From: Pseudomonas frederiksbergensis
Lineage (GTDB): Bacteria; Pseudomonadota; Gammaproteobacteria; Pseudomonadales; Pseudomonadaceae
Reading direction: 5' to 3'
Assembly: GCF_900105495.1 (NCBI RefSeq)
Contig: NZ_FNTF01000002.1
Coordinates: forward strand, 5,014,501 to 5,078,500
DNA: 64,000 nucleotides
A program made the position numbers and the translations under genes. The notes beneath the pieces were generated by a model. The model was not told where the DNA came from. It saw only the letters and a program-made list of their open reading frames with translations, and ran no database searches. This document shows positions 17,599-26,250 of this stretch, in pieces; position 1 is the first letter of the stretch; every line of letters begins with the position of its first letter.

Positions 17599-18467
17599 CC
17601 GAGCAAAATGCCTATCAGGTCGCCGACTGGAATGGCCAAAGCGGAGAGTACTGGGTCGCCAACCAGGCCCGGCTCGACGCCATGTTTGCGGTGTTCGGCC
17701 AGGCCGCGATAGAAGCCGCCGCGCCCGCAACGGGTGAGCACGTGCTGGACGTCGGCTGCGGCGCGGGCGCGTCGAGTCTGGCTCTGGCCGCCCGCGTCGG
17801 CGCGGGCGGCCATGTGCTGGGCGTGGACATATCCGAACCGCTGATCGGCCGAGCGTGCGCGCTTGCGCCACAGGATACGCCGGCCCAGTTCCGGGTAGCC
17901 GACGCCAGCAGCGCCGAGCTGCCCGAGCGCGCGTTCGACATCCTGTTCTCGCGTTTCGGAGTGATGTTCTTCGACGATCCGACAGGGGCGTTCGCCCATA
18001 TGCGACGCGCGCTCCGGCCGGGCGGGCGGGTCGCTTTCGTCTGCTGGCGCGGCGTGGCCGAGAACGATTGGGTGCGCCTGCCGATGGGCGCGATCAAGGG
18101 CATCGTCCCGCCGACCGCACCGCCCGATCCCGAAGCGCCCGGCCCCTTCTCGTTCGGCGACCGGGGGCGGGTGATGCGCATCCTGACAGCAGCCGGTTTC
18201 ACCGATGTCACTATCACGCCCTTCGATGCTTCCATCCCGTTCGGCGAGGGCGGGACGCGGGACGCGGCGATCGACGACGCGGTGAAGATGGCGTTCGAGG
18301 GCGGCCCGCTGTCGCTTGTGCTCGCGGATCAGCCCGACGACATCCGCGCCCACGCCTGGGCCGCGGTTCGTGCCGCCTTGGCGGGCCTCCCCGGCGAGCG
18401 GTCGGTGATGATCGACGGCGCGGCGTGGATCGTCATGGCACGCAATCCGGCAGCTAGCAGCGATTAA
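17595..18467 (+). CDS. SAM-dependent methyltransferase in the TetR block
   Basis: A 290-residue class I methyltransferase of the UbiE/Methyltransf_11 type. VLDVGCGAG (50-58) is motif I, VLGVDISEPLI is motif II, FDILFSRFGVMFFDDP is the post-II region and LRPGGRVAFVCWRG motif III. A Shine-Dalgarno GAGGAAAT precedes the ATG. Codon use is very rich in G and C at third positions, unlike the neighbours beyond 18480, which suggests transfer together with the flavoprotein. Substrate unknown; S-methylation of a thiol is possible given the neighbour. Confidence 0.8.
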   Translation: MTEQNAYQVADWNGQSGEYWVANQARLDAMFAVFGQAAIEAAAPATGEHVLDVGCGAGASSLALAARVGAGGHVLGVDISEPLIGRACALAPQDTPAQFRVADASSAELPERAFDILFSRFGVMFFDDPTGAFAHMRRALRPGGRVAFVCWRGVAENDWVRLPMGAIKGIVPPTAPPDPEAPGPFSFGDRGRVMRILTAAGFTDVTITPFDASIPFGEGGTRDAAIDDAVKMAFEGGPLSLVLADQPDDIRAHAWAAVRAALAGLPGERSVMIDGAAWIVMARNPAASSD

Positions 18468-18482
18468 CAGGGGGAGACGTAT

Positions 18483-18989
18483 TTATTCCTCTAGTTGCGT
18501 ATCCATCAAAGCATCGATGTAGGGTGCCTTGTGCGCGAGATATTCGGCAATGCCTTCCCGGTTGTTGGCTTCGAGCCGTAGCTTCAAATCCTGATACTGC
18601 TGCCGGATGCTGCCGTTTTCTCTCAAAAGGTCTCGGAAGCGTAGCATTCGCGCAATCTGTCCATGACCAGCGATGCACACGTGTATTTTATGAGTTCTCA
18701 CCCCATCGACATCGCGACGGTAAAAGTGATGGTCGATCGAAAGATCTGTTCCCCGTACATAGCCCAATGTATGCATGAACTCGCCACGAGCCGCTTCATT
18801 TACGTGCTCCGACACCACAACCAAAATGTCGATTTCTGGTTTGGCGCAAAGCCCAGGAACAGCGGTACTACCGACATGATGAGTTTCGATCAGCTCAGCT
18901 CCAAAGCCCTTCGCTATTCGTCGTTTTTCGGTAGTAAAAAGTAGCGGCCATTGAGGATCATAGGGCGAGATTTTACTGGTGAGGGTCAT
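18483..18989 (-). CDS. GrpB family protein (nucleotidyltransferase-like)
   Basis: A 168-residue GrpB/UPF0157 protein. ISPYDPQWPLLFTTEKRRIA is the typical N-terminus and ETHHVGSTAVPGLCAKPEIDI the signature, resembling a nucleotidyltransferase active site (GSTA, then DI). HKIHVCIAGH and FRDLLRENGSIRQQYQDLK follow. The start at 18989 is supported by AAGGACAGCT upstream. The biochemical role of the family is not settled. Confidence 0.85.
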   Translation of the reverse strand: MTLTSKISPYDPQWPLLFTTEKRRIAKGFGAELIETHHVGSTAVPGLCAKPEIDILVVVSEHVNEAARGEFMHTLGYVRGTDLSIDHHFYRRDVDGVRTHKIHVCIAGHGQIARMLRFRDLLRENGSIRQQYQDLKLRLEANNREGIAEYLAHKAPYIDALMDTQLEE

Positions 18990-19384
18990 CAGCTGTCCTT
19001 GCGTCATAGTCGAAGGAGAGAAGATTAACCGTGGTTCAAAAAATTTGAAGTCGGCCATGGGGCCCACGGCAGAAAATAGGCGCTTGAGATTGAAATATTT
19101 ACTTTGAACAGAGGATGTCGGGCTCTGATTTCGCTTAGCTGCGCGCTAAGGAGGCGTTTTCAGCGGTCAGTATGCGGGCCGTCTGGAAAGACCGACTTTT
19201 TTCAATGAAATCTGCCACAACGACCAGTCACAACAAGTGATGGTCGCTATACGAGCCATCGCTGCCTGTCAGTTTGAATCCTCTTACAAGTATTCGCGTC
19301 TAGAGTTTCACTGCCAACTATCCTGAAACAAGATCAGAATTCAGGCGTGCAACGTCAGGTGACTTCGTCCTCAGGGAAACCGGT
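18990..19384. other. Divergent intergenic region without recognised gene
   Basis: About 395 bases between the GrpB-like gene and the ion channel. It presumably holds both promoters, but no convincing promoter, operator, hairpin terminator or small ORF was recognised. Confidence 0.4.
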
Positions 19385-20083
19385 ATGACAAATCCGCAAG
19401 ATAAAGCCGAGTCCGACGCGGATTTAGCTCAGATGGTGATAGGACGAGGGCCCTGCACCTATCTATTGCTGCTCTTACTAGGATTGATCCTTCTGTTTCC
19501 CTTCCTTGAGGAGGGTTTAATGCCTCGCTTGTCGCTCGGCATTCTGTTTTCAACGGTGCTGCTCGTGGGCGCTTTCGCCACCAGGCAGACTCGGCGAGGG
19601 TTCATCCTCAAGCTGTGTCTGGCGCTGCTTGGGGTTGGCCTTCAATGGGCGGCCTTGGGGGCTGGGAGTATCGCGATTCTTAAGCTTGCCGGGATTTCCT
19701 ATGCGGCGTCTCTTGCGGTTTCGTTTAGCGGAGTGCTTCGCTATATCCTCATGCGCGGGCCAATTACAGCTGACAAACTGCATGGCGCGCTGGCGGGTTA
19801 CATCATGCTGGCCTTCGTTTGGTCCTTCATCTTTGCCCTGGTCGAGATATCCGCCGCAGGCTCATTCGGCCCTGGCCAACTCGACTTCGCACAGCCCGGG
19901 ACCTTCTTCAAACTGATCTATTTCAGCCTCACGACGCTCACCACCACCGGCTACGGTGACGTTATCCCGCTGACCAACCACGCCCGCTCACTTGTGATGG
20001 TCGAAGAATTTTCCGGCGTCTTTTACGTTGGTGTTGTGATTGCGCGGCTTGCCGGTCTTTATCCGTCGAATCAGGTCAGGTAA
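19385..20083 (+). CDS. Potassium-channel-family membrane protein
   Basis: A 232-residue integral membrane protein with about five to six hydrophobic segments (TYLLLLLLGLILLFPFLEEG, LSLGILFSTVLLVGAFA, ILKLCLALLGVGLQWAAL and others). The last pair flanks a pore loop with the K+ selectivity filter TTTGYGD (186-192). There is no cytosolic RCK or cyclic-nucleotide domain, so it is a short voltage-channel-like or 2TM-pore type channel. Gating and physiological role are unknown. It stands alone and is convergent with the MetA-like gene. Confidence 0.82.
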   Translation: MTNPQDKAESDADLAQMVIGRGPCTYLLLLLLGLILLFPFLEEGLMPRLSLGILFSTVLLVGAFATRQTRRGFILKLCLALLGVGLQWAALGAGSIAILKLAGISYAASLAVSFSGVLRYILMRGPITADKLHGALAGYIMLAFVWSFIFALVEISAAGSFGPGQLDFAQPGTFFKLIYFSLTTLTTTGYGDVIPLTNHARSLVMVEEFSGVFYVGVVIARLAGLYPSNQVR

Positions 20084-20180
20084 CTGTCGATTTGCCTGAG
20101 CCACCTCCGGGGGGTAAGCAAGCAGGGTCGGACAAATGTCCCACCAACGCGTGAATGGGACGTAGCGTAAATCCTGTCTT

Positions 20181-21107
20181 TCAAAGTCCTGCACCGAAAC
20201 GATACTGCCAGACCATGCCGACAGCATCGTATTCGCTGCCCGTGCGGGAATGTCCGCCATAGCTCGCATTCAGCTTTATCGAATGGTTGCGGTTCAACGG
20301 CAGCGAAAGGGTGCAGCCGTAGCGGGTGCTTTCCTGAAAATCACGGTTACTGACCCCATCCACTGAGCTGCTGCCGCCAGCGAAGTAGGTCGCATCCAGC
20401 GAACCCCAGACCCCATAGTTGAAGGCGTAGATAAGATGCCCCTGTATTTGGTAAATCGGATCCTGGGAAAGCACGTGGTCGCCGAGTAACTCGTCATTGT
20501 CGGTGAAAAAGGTTCCTGCGCCGGATAATTCCAGGGTCACTGGCCCCACACGTTTGGAAACCCCGAGTTCAGGCTTGAATGACCAGCGATTATTGCCCAG
20601 ATTGATCAGCCTGCTGTCGTCGTATTGGCCCAGTGGCGCCGTGATCGCCAGGCTGGCGCCGATAATCACATCCTGTTGGTAGCTGGGGAACTCGGCCAGG
20701 GACATCGCCGGGGCGCCATACAAGTTGACCGAGAAGCGAAATCTTGGGTCGATCAGCCCAGAGACATGACGCTCCCTGGGTTCGCCGGCAAGCAGGGCTG
20801 AGCCGGTCAGTTTTGCCTCGGGCACGACGATATCGAACTTCCCCGAGCGGCCCCAGACGTCCAGGGATCTGGCAAAGGCAAACACGACCGTCTTGATATT
20901 GAGCCTGGCATCTTCGAGTGGGATCGAGGGGTTGGCCGTCACATTGCCATGGAGATCGCTGTAGCCGATGAGCAGGAAATTGATACCGACCGGTGTATTA
21001 GCGTAGGACCTGGGTTCGAGATCTTCTGCCACTGCGCCGGTGGCGAGCATGATGACCGAAGCGGATGCGAAACGAACCAGCCTGATGACACAGAGATTGT
21101 GTTTCAT
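20181..21107 (-). CDS. Outer-membrane transporter of the phenol MetA-degradation family
   Basis: A 308-residue protein with a signal peptide (CVIRLVRFASASVIMLATGA VA) and a mature part starting EDLEPRSYANTPVG. ANTPVGINFLLIGYSDLHG, DPRFRFSVNLYGAP and the alternating strands up to the C-terminal MVWQYRFGAGL match the family known as the MetA pathway of phenol degradation (PF13557), predicted outer-membrane barrels. The start at 21107 gives the signal peptide; the longer frame does not. Substrate is unknown; no aromatic degradation genes are adjacent. Confidence 0.75.
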   Translation of the reverse strand: MKHNLCVIRLVRFASASVIMLATGAVAEDLEPRSYANTPVGINFLLIGYSDLHGNVTANPSIPLEDARLNIKTVVFAFARSLDVWGRSGKFDIVVPEAKLTGSALLAGEPRERHVSGLIDPRFRFSVNLYGAPAMSLAEFPSYQQDVIIGASLAITAPLGQYDDSRLINLGNNRWSFKPELGVSKRVGPVTLELSGAGTFFTDNDELLGDHVLSQDPIYQIQGHLIYAFNYGVWGSLDATYFAGGSSSVDGVSNRDFQESTRYGCTLSLPLNRNHSIKLNASYGGHSRTGSEYDAVGMVWQYRFGAGL

Positions 21108-21270
21108 CCACTTTCGCTCGCTTCTGTGAGGACCCCGGAGTTCTATGAGTTGTAGCGCATCTGCATTTGTTTGGCATAGACAGATGCCACCCGCACTGCG
21201 TAGTCGCACTTGGCTATCTACAGCACGCTCCGAGCCTTTGACTTAACCGGCCAAAAGGACACGCAGAAAC

Positions 21271-22020
21271 TCAACCGCGCACCAGGTAGGCTCCTGACGG
21301 AACCCGATCTCGCAGCTTCTTGCATTTTCCGGGTTTGGGCTGATGCCCGGGCGGGCGATCAGGAAACCAGATTCGGCACTTACCCGGAGGCGGCCAATGG
21401 CCGCTGGGGATCTCAACCTCATCGTACGCAGGCCGCTGTGGCTCGACGAAAGCCACGGGCACTTCTCCTTCGCGCCGAGGCCTGCCAGCCGTCGGCGAAT
21501 CCGATACCCTCTCTGCCTGTGCGTTAGCGAAGTTGCCAGCGTTGGCTTGTTCAACAGCGGCCATTTCTGCTTCGCGACGCTTTTGGACCTCCTCTTTGAG
21601 CCCCTGCTGTACTGCGACCTGGTCCTCTTTGGCGTTGGGTGAGGTACTCGAAGCCTTGGCCTGCTGCGCCGCCTGGATCAATTGGAAGTTGCGGTTGCGT
21701 AACTCGACGTTGCGACCAACCCGCATGTTCGAGCGCGCCGCCAACGTTTCTGCCTGCTGGTACTGCCCCTGCTGAAGACGCAACACACCAAGGTAATGCA
21801 GCGTCGCGGGATTGTTCGGCTGGATATGCAGGGCACGCTCCAGCGTGGCAGCGGCTTGGTCCAACTGGCCATTTTCATATTGCCGCGAGGCGGTTTCGAT
21901 TAGCGTGGTTGATGCGCTGTTACTTTGCGAGAGCGGTCTTCGTTCGGCAGCAACCGAACAAAGCGACGCGACAGCGCAGAACGCCAGGATGAGACCCGGC
22001 AGAAAACTCTTGGTTGGCAT
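21271..22020 (-). CDS. Secreted TPR-repeat protein with proline-rich tail
   Basis: A 249-residue exported protein. The signal peptide (MPTKSFLPGLILAFCAVASL) is followed by tetratricopeptide-like repeats (ASRQYENGQLDQAAATLERA, ALHIQPNNPATLHYLGVLRL, QQGQYQQAETLAAR), a charged coiled region (LKEEVQKRREAEMAAVEQAN), and a tail with PPPGKCRIWFPDRPPG and QPKPGKCKKL, a double Cys/Pro motif seen in other small exported proteins. It may act in periplasmic protein assembly, but that is a guess. Start at 22020 gives the signal peptide. Confidence 0.65.
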   Translation of the reverse strand: MPTKSFLPGLILAFCAVASLCSVAAERRPLSQSNSASTTLIETASRQYENGQLDQAAATLERALHIQPNNPATLHYLGVLRLQQGQYQQAETLAARSNMRVGRNVELRNRNFQLIQAAQQAKASSTSPNAKEDQVAVQQGLKEEVQKRREAEMAAVEQANAGNFANAQAERVSDSPTAGRPRREGEVPVAFVEPQRPAYDEVEIPSGHWPPPGKCRIWFPDRPPGHQPKPGKCKKLRDRVPSGAYLVRG

Positions 22021-22164
22021 CAGGGGGCGGACTCGGCTGATCGAGGACGGCACTGTCGTAAAACAGGCCACCAGCGCTGCTCGGCATCGCCGATACAGGG
22101 CCCCTGTTGACCTGGCCAGTACCCTGAAGTTCCCGCTGCAACAGGCCATCGGCACCAGACCTTC

Positions 22165-23121
22165 TCATGCGGATTGTCTGCGCCAAGTGCCGGGTGATGT
22201 GCCGAACTGGCGTTTGAATGCGCGACTGAACGCTGCTTCGGACTCGTAGCCCACTGCAAAGCCGATTTGCGCCACATTCCCGCGCCCTTCGCGCAGGTGT
22301 TGAGCCGCCACGTGCATTCGCCAGAGCGTCAGGTATTGCATCGGTGGCTGTCCGACCAATGCCGTGAATCGCTCCGCGAATACCGAGCGCGACATGCCCA
22401 CCTCAAGCGCCAGGGCTTCTGCCGTCCAGCCCTCGGTTGGACGAGCATGGAGCAGCGCCAGTGCGCGCCCGATATGCGGATCTCGCAAACCCGCCAGCCA
22501 CCCGCGCCGCTCAGTGGGGAGGTTGGCGACATACTGGCTGACGGCTTCGACGAACAGCAATTCGGATAGCTTGGCGATGACTGTTGTCGAGCCGACGCGC
22601 CCCGTCGCGATCTCACTGACAGCGAAACGGAATGAGCTTTCAATCCAGGCTCCCGAAGCCGTCGCGCGGACGTCTAGTTTCAATAAGGATGGCAGCGACG
22701 AAAGCAACGGGCTGAACGGTGTTTCAGAGCCGAGGAATCCGCACAATAACTGTGTGGCCTCGCCGCCCCCGCCGTACTTGATTCGTGAAATTCCACCGAT
22801 TTCCGGCGGCTGGATAACTTCGCGCGCCGACATGGGCGCAATGCTTAGATCACTGCCAAAGGTATGAACGTCATTGCGAGGAAGCAGAATGAGTTCGCCT
22901 GCCCGCACGTCGAGGGTGGCGCCATCGTCGATACGTAATTGCATGTGCCCCGCCGCGACAAAATGCGACGCAATGATATGTCGAGGTGCCGCCAGGAACG
23001 GTTTGCAGTCGTCTGCAGAGATTCTTCCGCTGATGCACCAGGGCGCACTGAGCTCCGCCTCGAGAAAGACCCCACCAGACAGCCGAATCACACGCAAGAC
23101 ATCAGATAGAGCATCCAACAA
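22165..23121 (-). CDS. AraC family transcriptional regulator (cupin_6 type)
   Basis: A 318-residue regulator. The N-terminal half is a cupin-like sensor (GVFLEAELSAPWCISG, HMQLRIDDGATLDVRAGELI); the C-terminal half has the double AraC helix-turn-helix (VGMSRSVFAERFTALVGQPP, AQIGFAVGYESEAAFSRAFK). The start is probably a TTG: AAAGGAGG lies eight bases before 23121, and the next codon (23118) is also TTG and gives the more usual MDALSDVLR beginning. It is divergent from the diiron protein gene and so its likely activator or repressor. Confidence 0.85.
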   Translation of the reverse strand: MLDALSDVLRVIRLSGGVFLEAELSAPWCISGRISADDCKPFLAAPRHIIASHFVAAGHMQLRIDDGATLDVRAGELILLPRNDVHTFGSDLSIAPMSAREVIQPPEIGGISRIKYGGGGEATQLLCGFLGSETPFSPLLSSLPSLLKLDVRATASGAWIESSFRFAVSEIATGRVGSTTVIAKLSELLFVEAVSQYVANLPTERRGWLAGLRDPHIGRALALLHARPTEGWTAEALALEVGMSRSVFAERFTALVGQPPMQYLTLWRMHVAAQHLREGRGNVAQIGFAVGYESEAAFSRAFKRQFGTSPGTWRRQSA

Positions 23122-23321
23122 TTGCCAGCCCTCCTTTCCGGAGTCCGGAGCATGTAATCAGGCGCACTGGTCATTCGCCGCCTGAACTGCGAGGCCTAGA
23201 TTAGCACCAACGTGGACTCAATGATCGAGGCGCTCCCCCGGACGCTTCACCGATGGTCATTGACTCCCGCGTTGACCGTAATTGGCCCACTCCAACTCGA
23301 CCACGCAAGCCGGAGATCGAT

Positions 23322-24275
23322 ATGAACACCGCAGCTACCCTACCCCGCTCAGATTCAGGCAACGCCGCCCGTTTTGCTCAAATCGTCAAATCATCGAAGA
23401 AAGCGGAATGGCAAATCGATCGCGATTTGCTACAGGACCGTAGCTTCGACTTCTCGCGCAAATTTTTGCCGGACGGGCTATCGCGGATCGACTGCCTGAC
23501 CTTTCTCGCCGCGGACGAGGCGCGTCTGCTCAGTCAGATTCAGGGCCGGACCTATGCGTATATCTTTGGCCTCGTCGAGCGTTTTATCAGTGCCAAAATG
23601 CTCGATCAAGGTCGGGCCCATGTATTTGACGATCAGCTCGCACTGGAAGCGCTGGTGCGCTTTTCCAACGACGAGATCAAGCATCAGGAGCTGTTCCGAC
23701 GCATTGAGACGATGATGGGTAAGCAATTGCCAGCGGGGTATCGTCAGGTTGCCGACCCAAACGATGTAGCGCGCGCGGTACTGGCGGCCAGTACCTGGTC
23801 GGTACTGGCGCTGACCTGTCATATCGAACTGTTTGTTCAGACGCACTACGTGCAAAGCATCGCCCCGCGCGAGGAGATATGCCCGCTCTTCAAGGATGTC
23901 TTCAAGTTTCATTGGAAGGATGAAAGTCGGCACGTCGTACTCGATGAATTGGAGTGGGAGGCTGAGCACGCAAAACTCTCCCCGGCCAAGCGCGACCAGG
24001 CAGTGAACGATCTGATTGCGCTGGTGGCGGCTGTCGACGCAATCCTGCAGGCACAATCGGCATCCGATGCCGACTACTTCATTCGAAATGCTTCACGATC
24101 GTTCAGTGTCGATCAGACAGCGCAAATCAACGCCTGCGTGCTGAGCGCCTACCGCTGGCAATACATTATCTCGGGCGTGCAACATCCACACTTTGGCCGG
24201 CTGCTTACGCGCATGACAACGCCAGCACAGATGTCCAGGATTCAGACCGCACTGGCACCCATCATGAGCCATTGA
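23322..24275 (+). CDS. Ferritin-like diiron protein, candidate oxygenase
   Basis: A 317-residue helical protein with the full carboxylate diiron pattern: Glu86 (GLVERF) with E-x-x-H at 118-121 (NDEIKHQE), and Glu169 (CHIELF) with E-x-x-H at 201-204 (KDESRHVVLDE). This is the arrangement of R2-like and AurF-like N-oxygenases and related enzymes. No signal peptide. The substrate is unknown. Start at 23322 (MNTAATLPRS) is favoured by GGAGATCG upstream. It is divergent from the AraC regulator and followed by a MAPEG gene, so the three may form one unit. Confidence 0.7.
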   Translation: MNTAATLPRSDSGNAARFAQIVKSSKKAEWQIDRDLLQDRSFDFSRKFLPDGLSRIDCLTFLAADEARLLSQIQGRTYAYIFGLVERFISAKMLDQGRAHVFDDQLALEALVRFSNDEIKHQELFRRIETMMGKQLPAGYRQVADPNDVARAVLAASTWSVLALTCHIELFVQTHYVQSIAPREEICPLFKDVFKFHWKDESRHVVLDELEWEAEHAKLSPAKRDQAVNDLIALVAAVDAILQAQSASDADYFIRNASRSFSVDQTAQINACVLSAYRWQYIISGVQHPHFGRLLTRMTTPAQMSRIQTALAPIMSH

Positions 24276-24355
24276 TCGACAGGGGCGACCGACCGCGCGT
24301 CGGTCGCACGACGGTGGGATGACATGCCGAAAATGATTGATTGAGGATGGCAGCC

Positions 24356-24778
24356 ATGACGATTCCGATGTGGATGCTGCTTGGATTTGCGACCTGGACT
24401 TTACTGTTGTTGATGGCAACCGTCGGAGTGTATCGCTGGGTCAGAATCCTGTTCTCGAATATTCCGATTGCTTCTTTCCGAAGCGATCAGCTCGAAGGCG
24501 AGGATTGGTATCGGCGTGGGACAAGGGCACACGCGAACTGTGTGGAAAATCTGCCTGTCTTTGGCGCCATCGTGTTCGTGATTTCAGCCCTTGGTATCGA
24601 CGGCCCCGCAGTGAACTACCTGTCCATATTCGTCCTGACCGCTCGTGTGTGCCAGTCGCTGGTTCACGTCTCCCATGTGCAAACCGATACGTTCGTGGCG
24701 GTTCGGTTTACCTTCTTTTGCGTGCAGTTGGTCTGTTTTCTCGCACTCATTGTGATAGCCGCTTGTTACGGCGCCTGA
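24356..24778 (+). CDS. MAPEG family membrane protein
   Basis: A 140-residue membrane protein with four hydrophobic segments (WMLLGFATWTLLLLMATVGV, LPVFGAIVFVISALGI, YLSIFVLTARVCQSLVHV, FTFFCVQLVCFLALIVIAAC). RGTRAHANCVENLPVF is the MAPEG signature (glutathione and eicosanoid metabolism family). The start at 24356 is supported by GAGGA eight bases upstream; an ATG at 24347 is possible. It lies 80 bases after the diiron gene on the same strand. Bacterial MAPEG proteins can have glutathione-dependent transferase or peroxidase activity, but this one is uncharacterised. Confidence 0.85.
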   Translation: MTIPMWMLLGFATWTLLLLMATVGVYRWVRILFSNIPIASFRSDQLEGEDWYRRGTRAHANCVENLPVFGAIVFVISALGIDGPAVNYLSIFVLTARVCQSLVHVSHVQTDTFVAVRFTFFCVQLVCFLALIVIAACYGA

Positions 24779-25010
24779 ATACTCAAACAGATCATCGGCA
24801 CAGCGCACCCGTCGATCACCGAAGGGCGCGCTGCTGTAGCAAAGTTCTGGACGTACAACGTTGGCTATTTAAGCAGGGGGTCCCCTAGAACTTTTCCCTA
24901 TTAATCTGTCTATGTGGATAGGCACATCCGCTCGGTAAGCGCGAACCCCCAAGGCTTCCCGCAGCAAGATGGCCATACGTCCGATTGTCAATCAGAGGTT
25001 GCCTTCTCTC

Positions 25011-25406
25011 ATGAAATTCCATGACCCACGGATGGTGCTCTTCGGCCTGTTTGCGTTCGCGGCAGTGGGCTCGGCCTGCGCAACACCGATGAAGACCCCA
25101 ACCCCTGTTGTCGCAACTGAAGTCACCGCCGTTCAGGCGCCTGTCCAGGCCGCCGGCAACCCTTGGCCGACCCTGGCCAGTATGGCCGCCACGCAGCCGG
25201 GGGCGTTGCTTGCCCATGACGACCGATACTGGCATGACGGCCGTTGGCATGATCGCAGGGACAATTGGCGCCGAGACGACTGGCGTAGAGATAAGTGGCG
25301 TCGAGAGCAAGCCCGCCGAGAAGCTGATCGTCGTGATTGGGAGCGCCACCAGGATCGGGCCATGCGGCACCGCTACGAGGACGATCGCCGCTACTATCGT
25401 CGCTAG
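25011..25406 (+). CDS. Small exported protein rich in Arg, Asp and Trp
   Basis: A 131-residue protein with a signal peptide (MKFHDPRMVLFGLFAFAAVG SACA) and a linker rich in Thr, Pro, Val and Ala. The last 55 residues are built of WHDGRWHDRRDNWRRDDW-type units: charged Arg/Asp with regularly spaced Trp. The composition suggests a periplasmic protein binding a polyanion or metal, but nothing more can be said. The start at 25011 gives the signal peptide. No homologous family recognised. Confidence 0.6.
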   Translation: MKFHDPRMVLFGLFAFAAVGSACATPMKTPTPVVATEVTAVQAPVQAAGNPWPTLASMAATQPGALLAHDDRYWHDGRWHDRRDNWRRDDWRRDKWRREQARREADRRDWERHQDRAMRHRYEDDRRYYRR

Positions 25407-25469
25407 GCCTGCCAGAGCAGGCGTGCGGACCAGACTCGCTCATCCCGCAGCCCTGCCATACTGTTCAAC

Positions 25470-26210
25470 ATGACTCGTGCAACTTTCCGCTTCTACGAGG
25501 AGCTCAACGATTTCCTGCCGGCCGAACGGCGCCGGCAGTCATTCACCTGCGAGTGCGCGCGAGGGGCGACGGTCAAGCACATGATCGAGGCGCTCGGGAT
25601 ACCGCACACGGAGGTTGAGTTGGTGCTGCTCAACGGCGAGTCGGTGGGCCTGGAGCGGACGATCTTCGACGGTGACCGGCTGGCGGTGTATCCCAAGTTC
25701 GAAGCGCTGGACATCAGCCCGTTGCTCAAGGTTCGTGCGCAACCTTTACGGGTGCTGCGCTTCATTGCTGATGCACATCTTGGCGGGCTGGCCAACCTGC
25801 TGCGCATGAGCGGTTTCGACACCCTCTACGACAATGGCTTCGAGGATGGCGAGATCGCCGAGATCGCTGCGCAGCAAGGACGCATCGTGCTGACCCGTGA
25901 CCGCGAACTGCTCAAGCGGCGGATCATCAGCCACGGCTGTTACGTGCATGCCCTCAAACCGTCGCTACAGCTGCGCGAAATGTACGAACGCCTCGACCTG
26001 GCGCGTAACGCGCGGCCATTCAGCCTGTGCCTTCATTGCAACCTGCCGCTGCACGAGATCAGCCCGGAACTGGCCCGGCTGCAGGTGCCGCCACGGGTTG
26101 GTGCCCTCTATTCGCACTTCTTGCGCTGCGATGCCTGCCAACGGATTTACTGGGAGGGTTCGCACTGGCGCAGCATGCATGCACTGCTGGCGCCTCTGCT
26201 GAACCGATAG
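25470..26210 (+). CDS. Mut7-C ubiquitin-like/RNase domain protein
   Basis: A 246-residue cytoplasmic protein with two domains. Residues 1-80 are ubiquitin/ThiS-like (ATFRFYEELNDFLPAERR ... DGDRLAVYPKFE). From about 95 follows the Mut7-C domain (RFIADAHLGGLANLLRMSGF, VLTRDRELLKRR), a PIN-like predicted RNase with acidic residues D100 and D102-type positions. A zinc ribbon (CLHCNLPL and CDACQRIY) completes it. The role, probably RNA processing, is inferred from the family. It is convergent with trmK. Confidence 0.85.
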   Translation: MTRATFRFYEELNDFLPAERRRQSFTCECARGATVKHMIEALGIPHTEVELVLLNGESVGLERTIFDGDRLAVYPKFEALDISPLLKVRAQPLRVLRFIADAHLGGLANLLRMSGFDTLYDNGFEDGEIAEIAAQQGRIVLTRDRELLKRRIISHGCYVHALKPSLQLREMYERLDLARNARPFSLCLHCNLPLHEISPELARLQVPPRVGALYSHFLRCDACQRIYWEGSHWRSMHALLAPLLNR

Positions 26211-26250
26211 CCGAGCGCATCGACTTTTTCGTACAAACCCTGGACCGGCC

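Noticed and set aside
24337..24888. Open frame overlapping the MAPEG gene in another frame
   Set aside because: The MAPEG frame has the clear family signature; the other translation is Arg/Ser-rich without domains.
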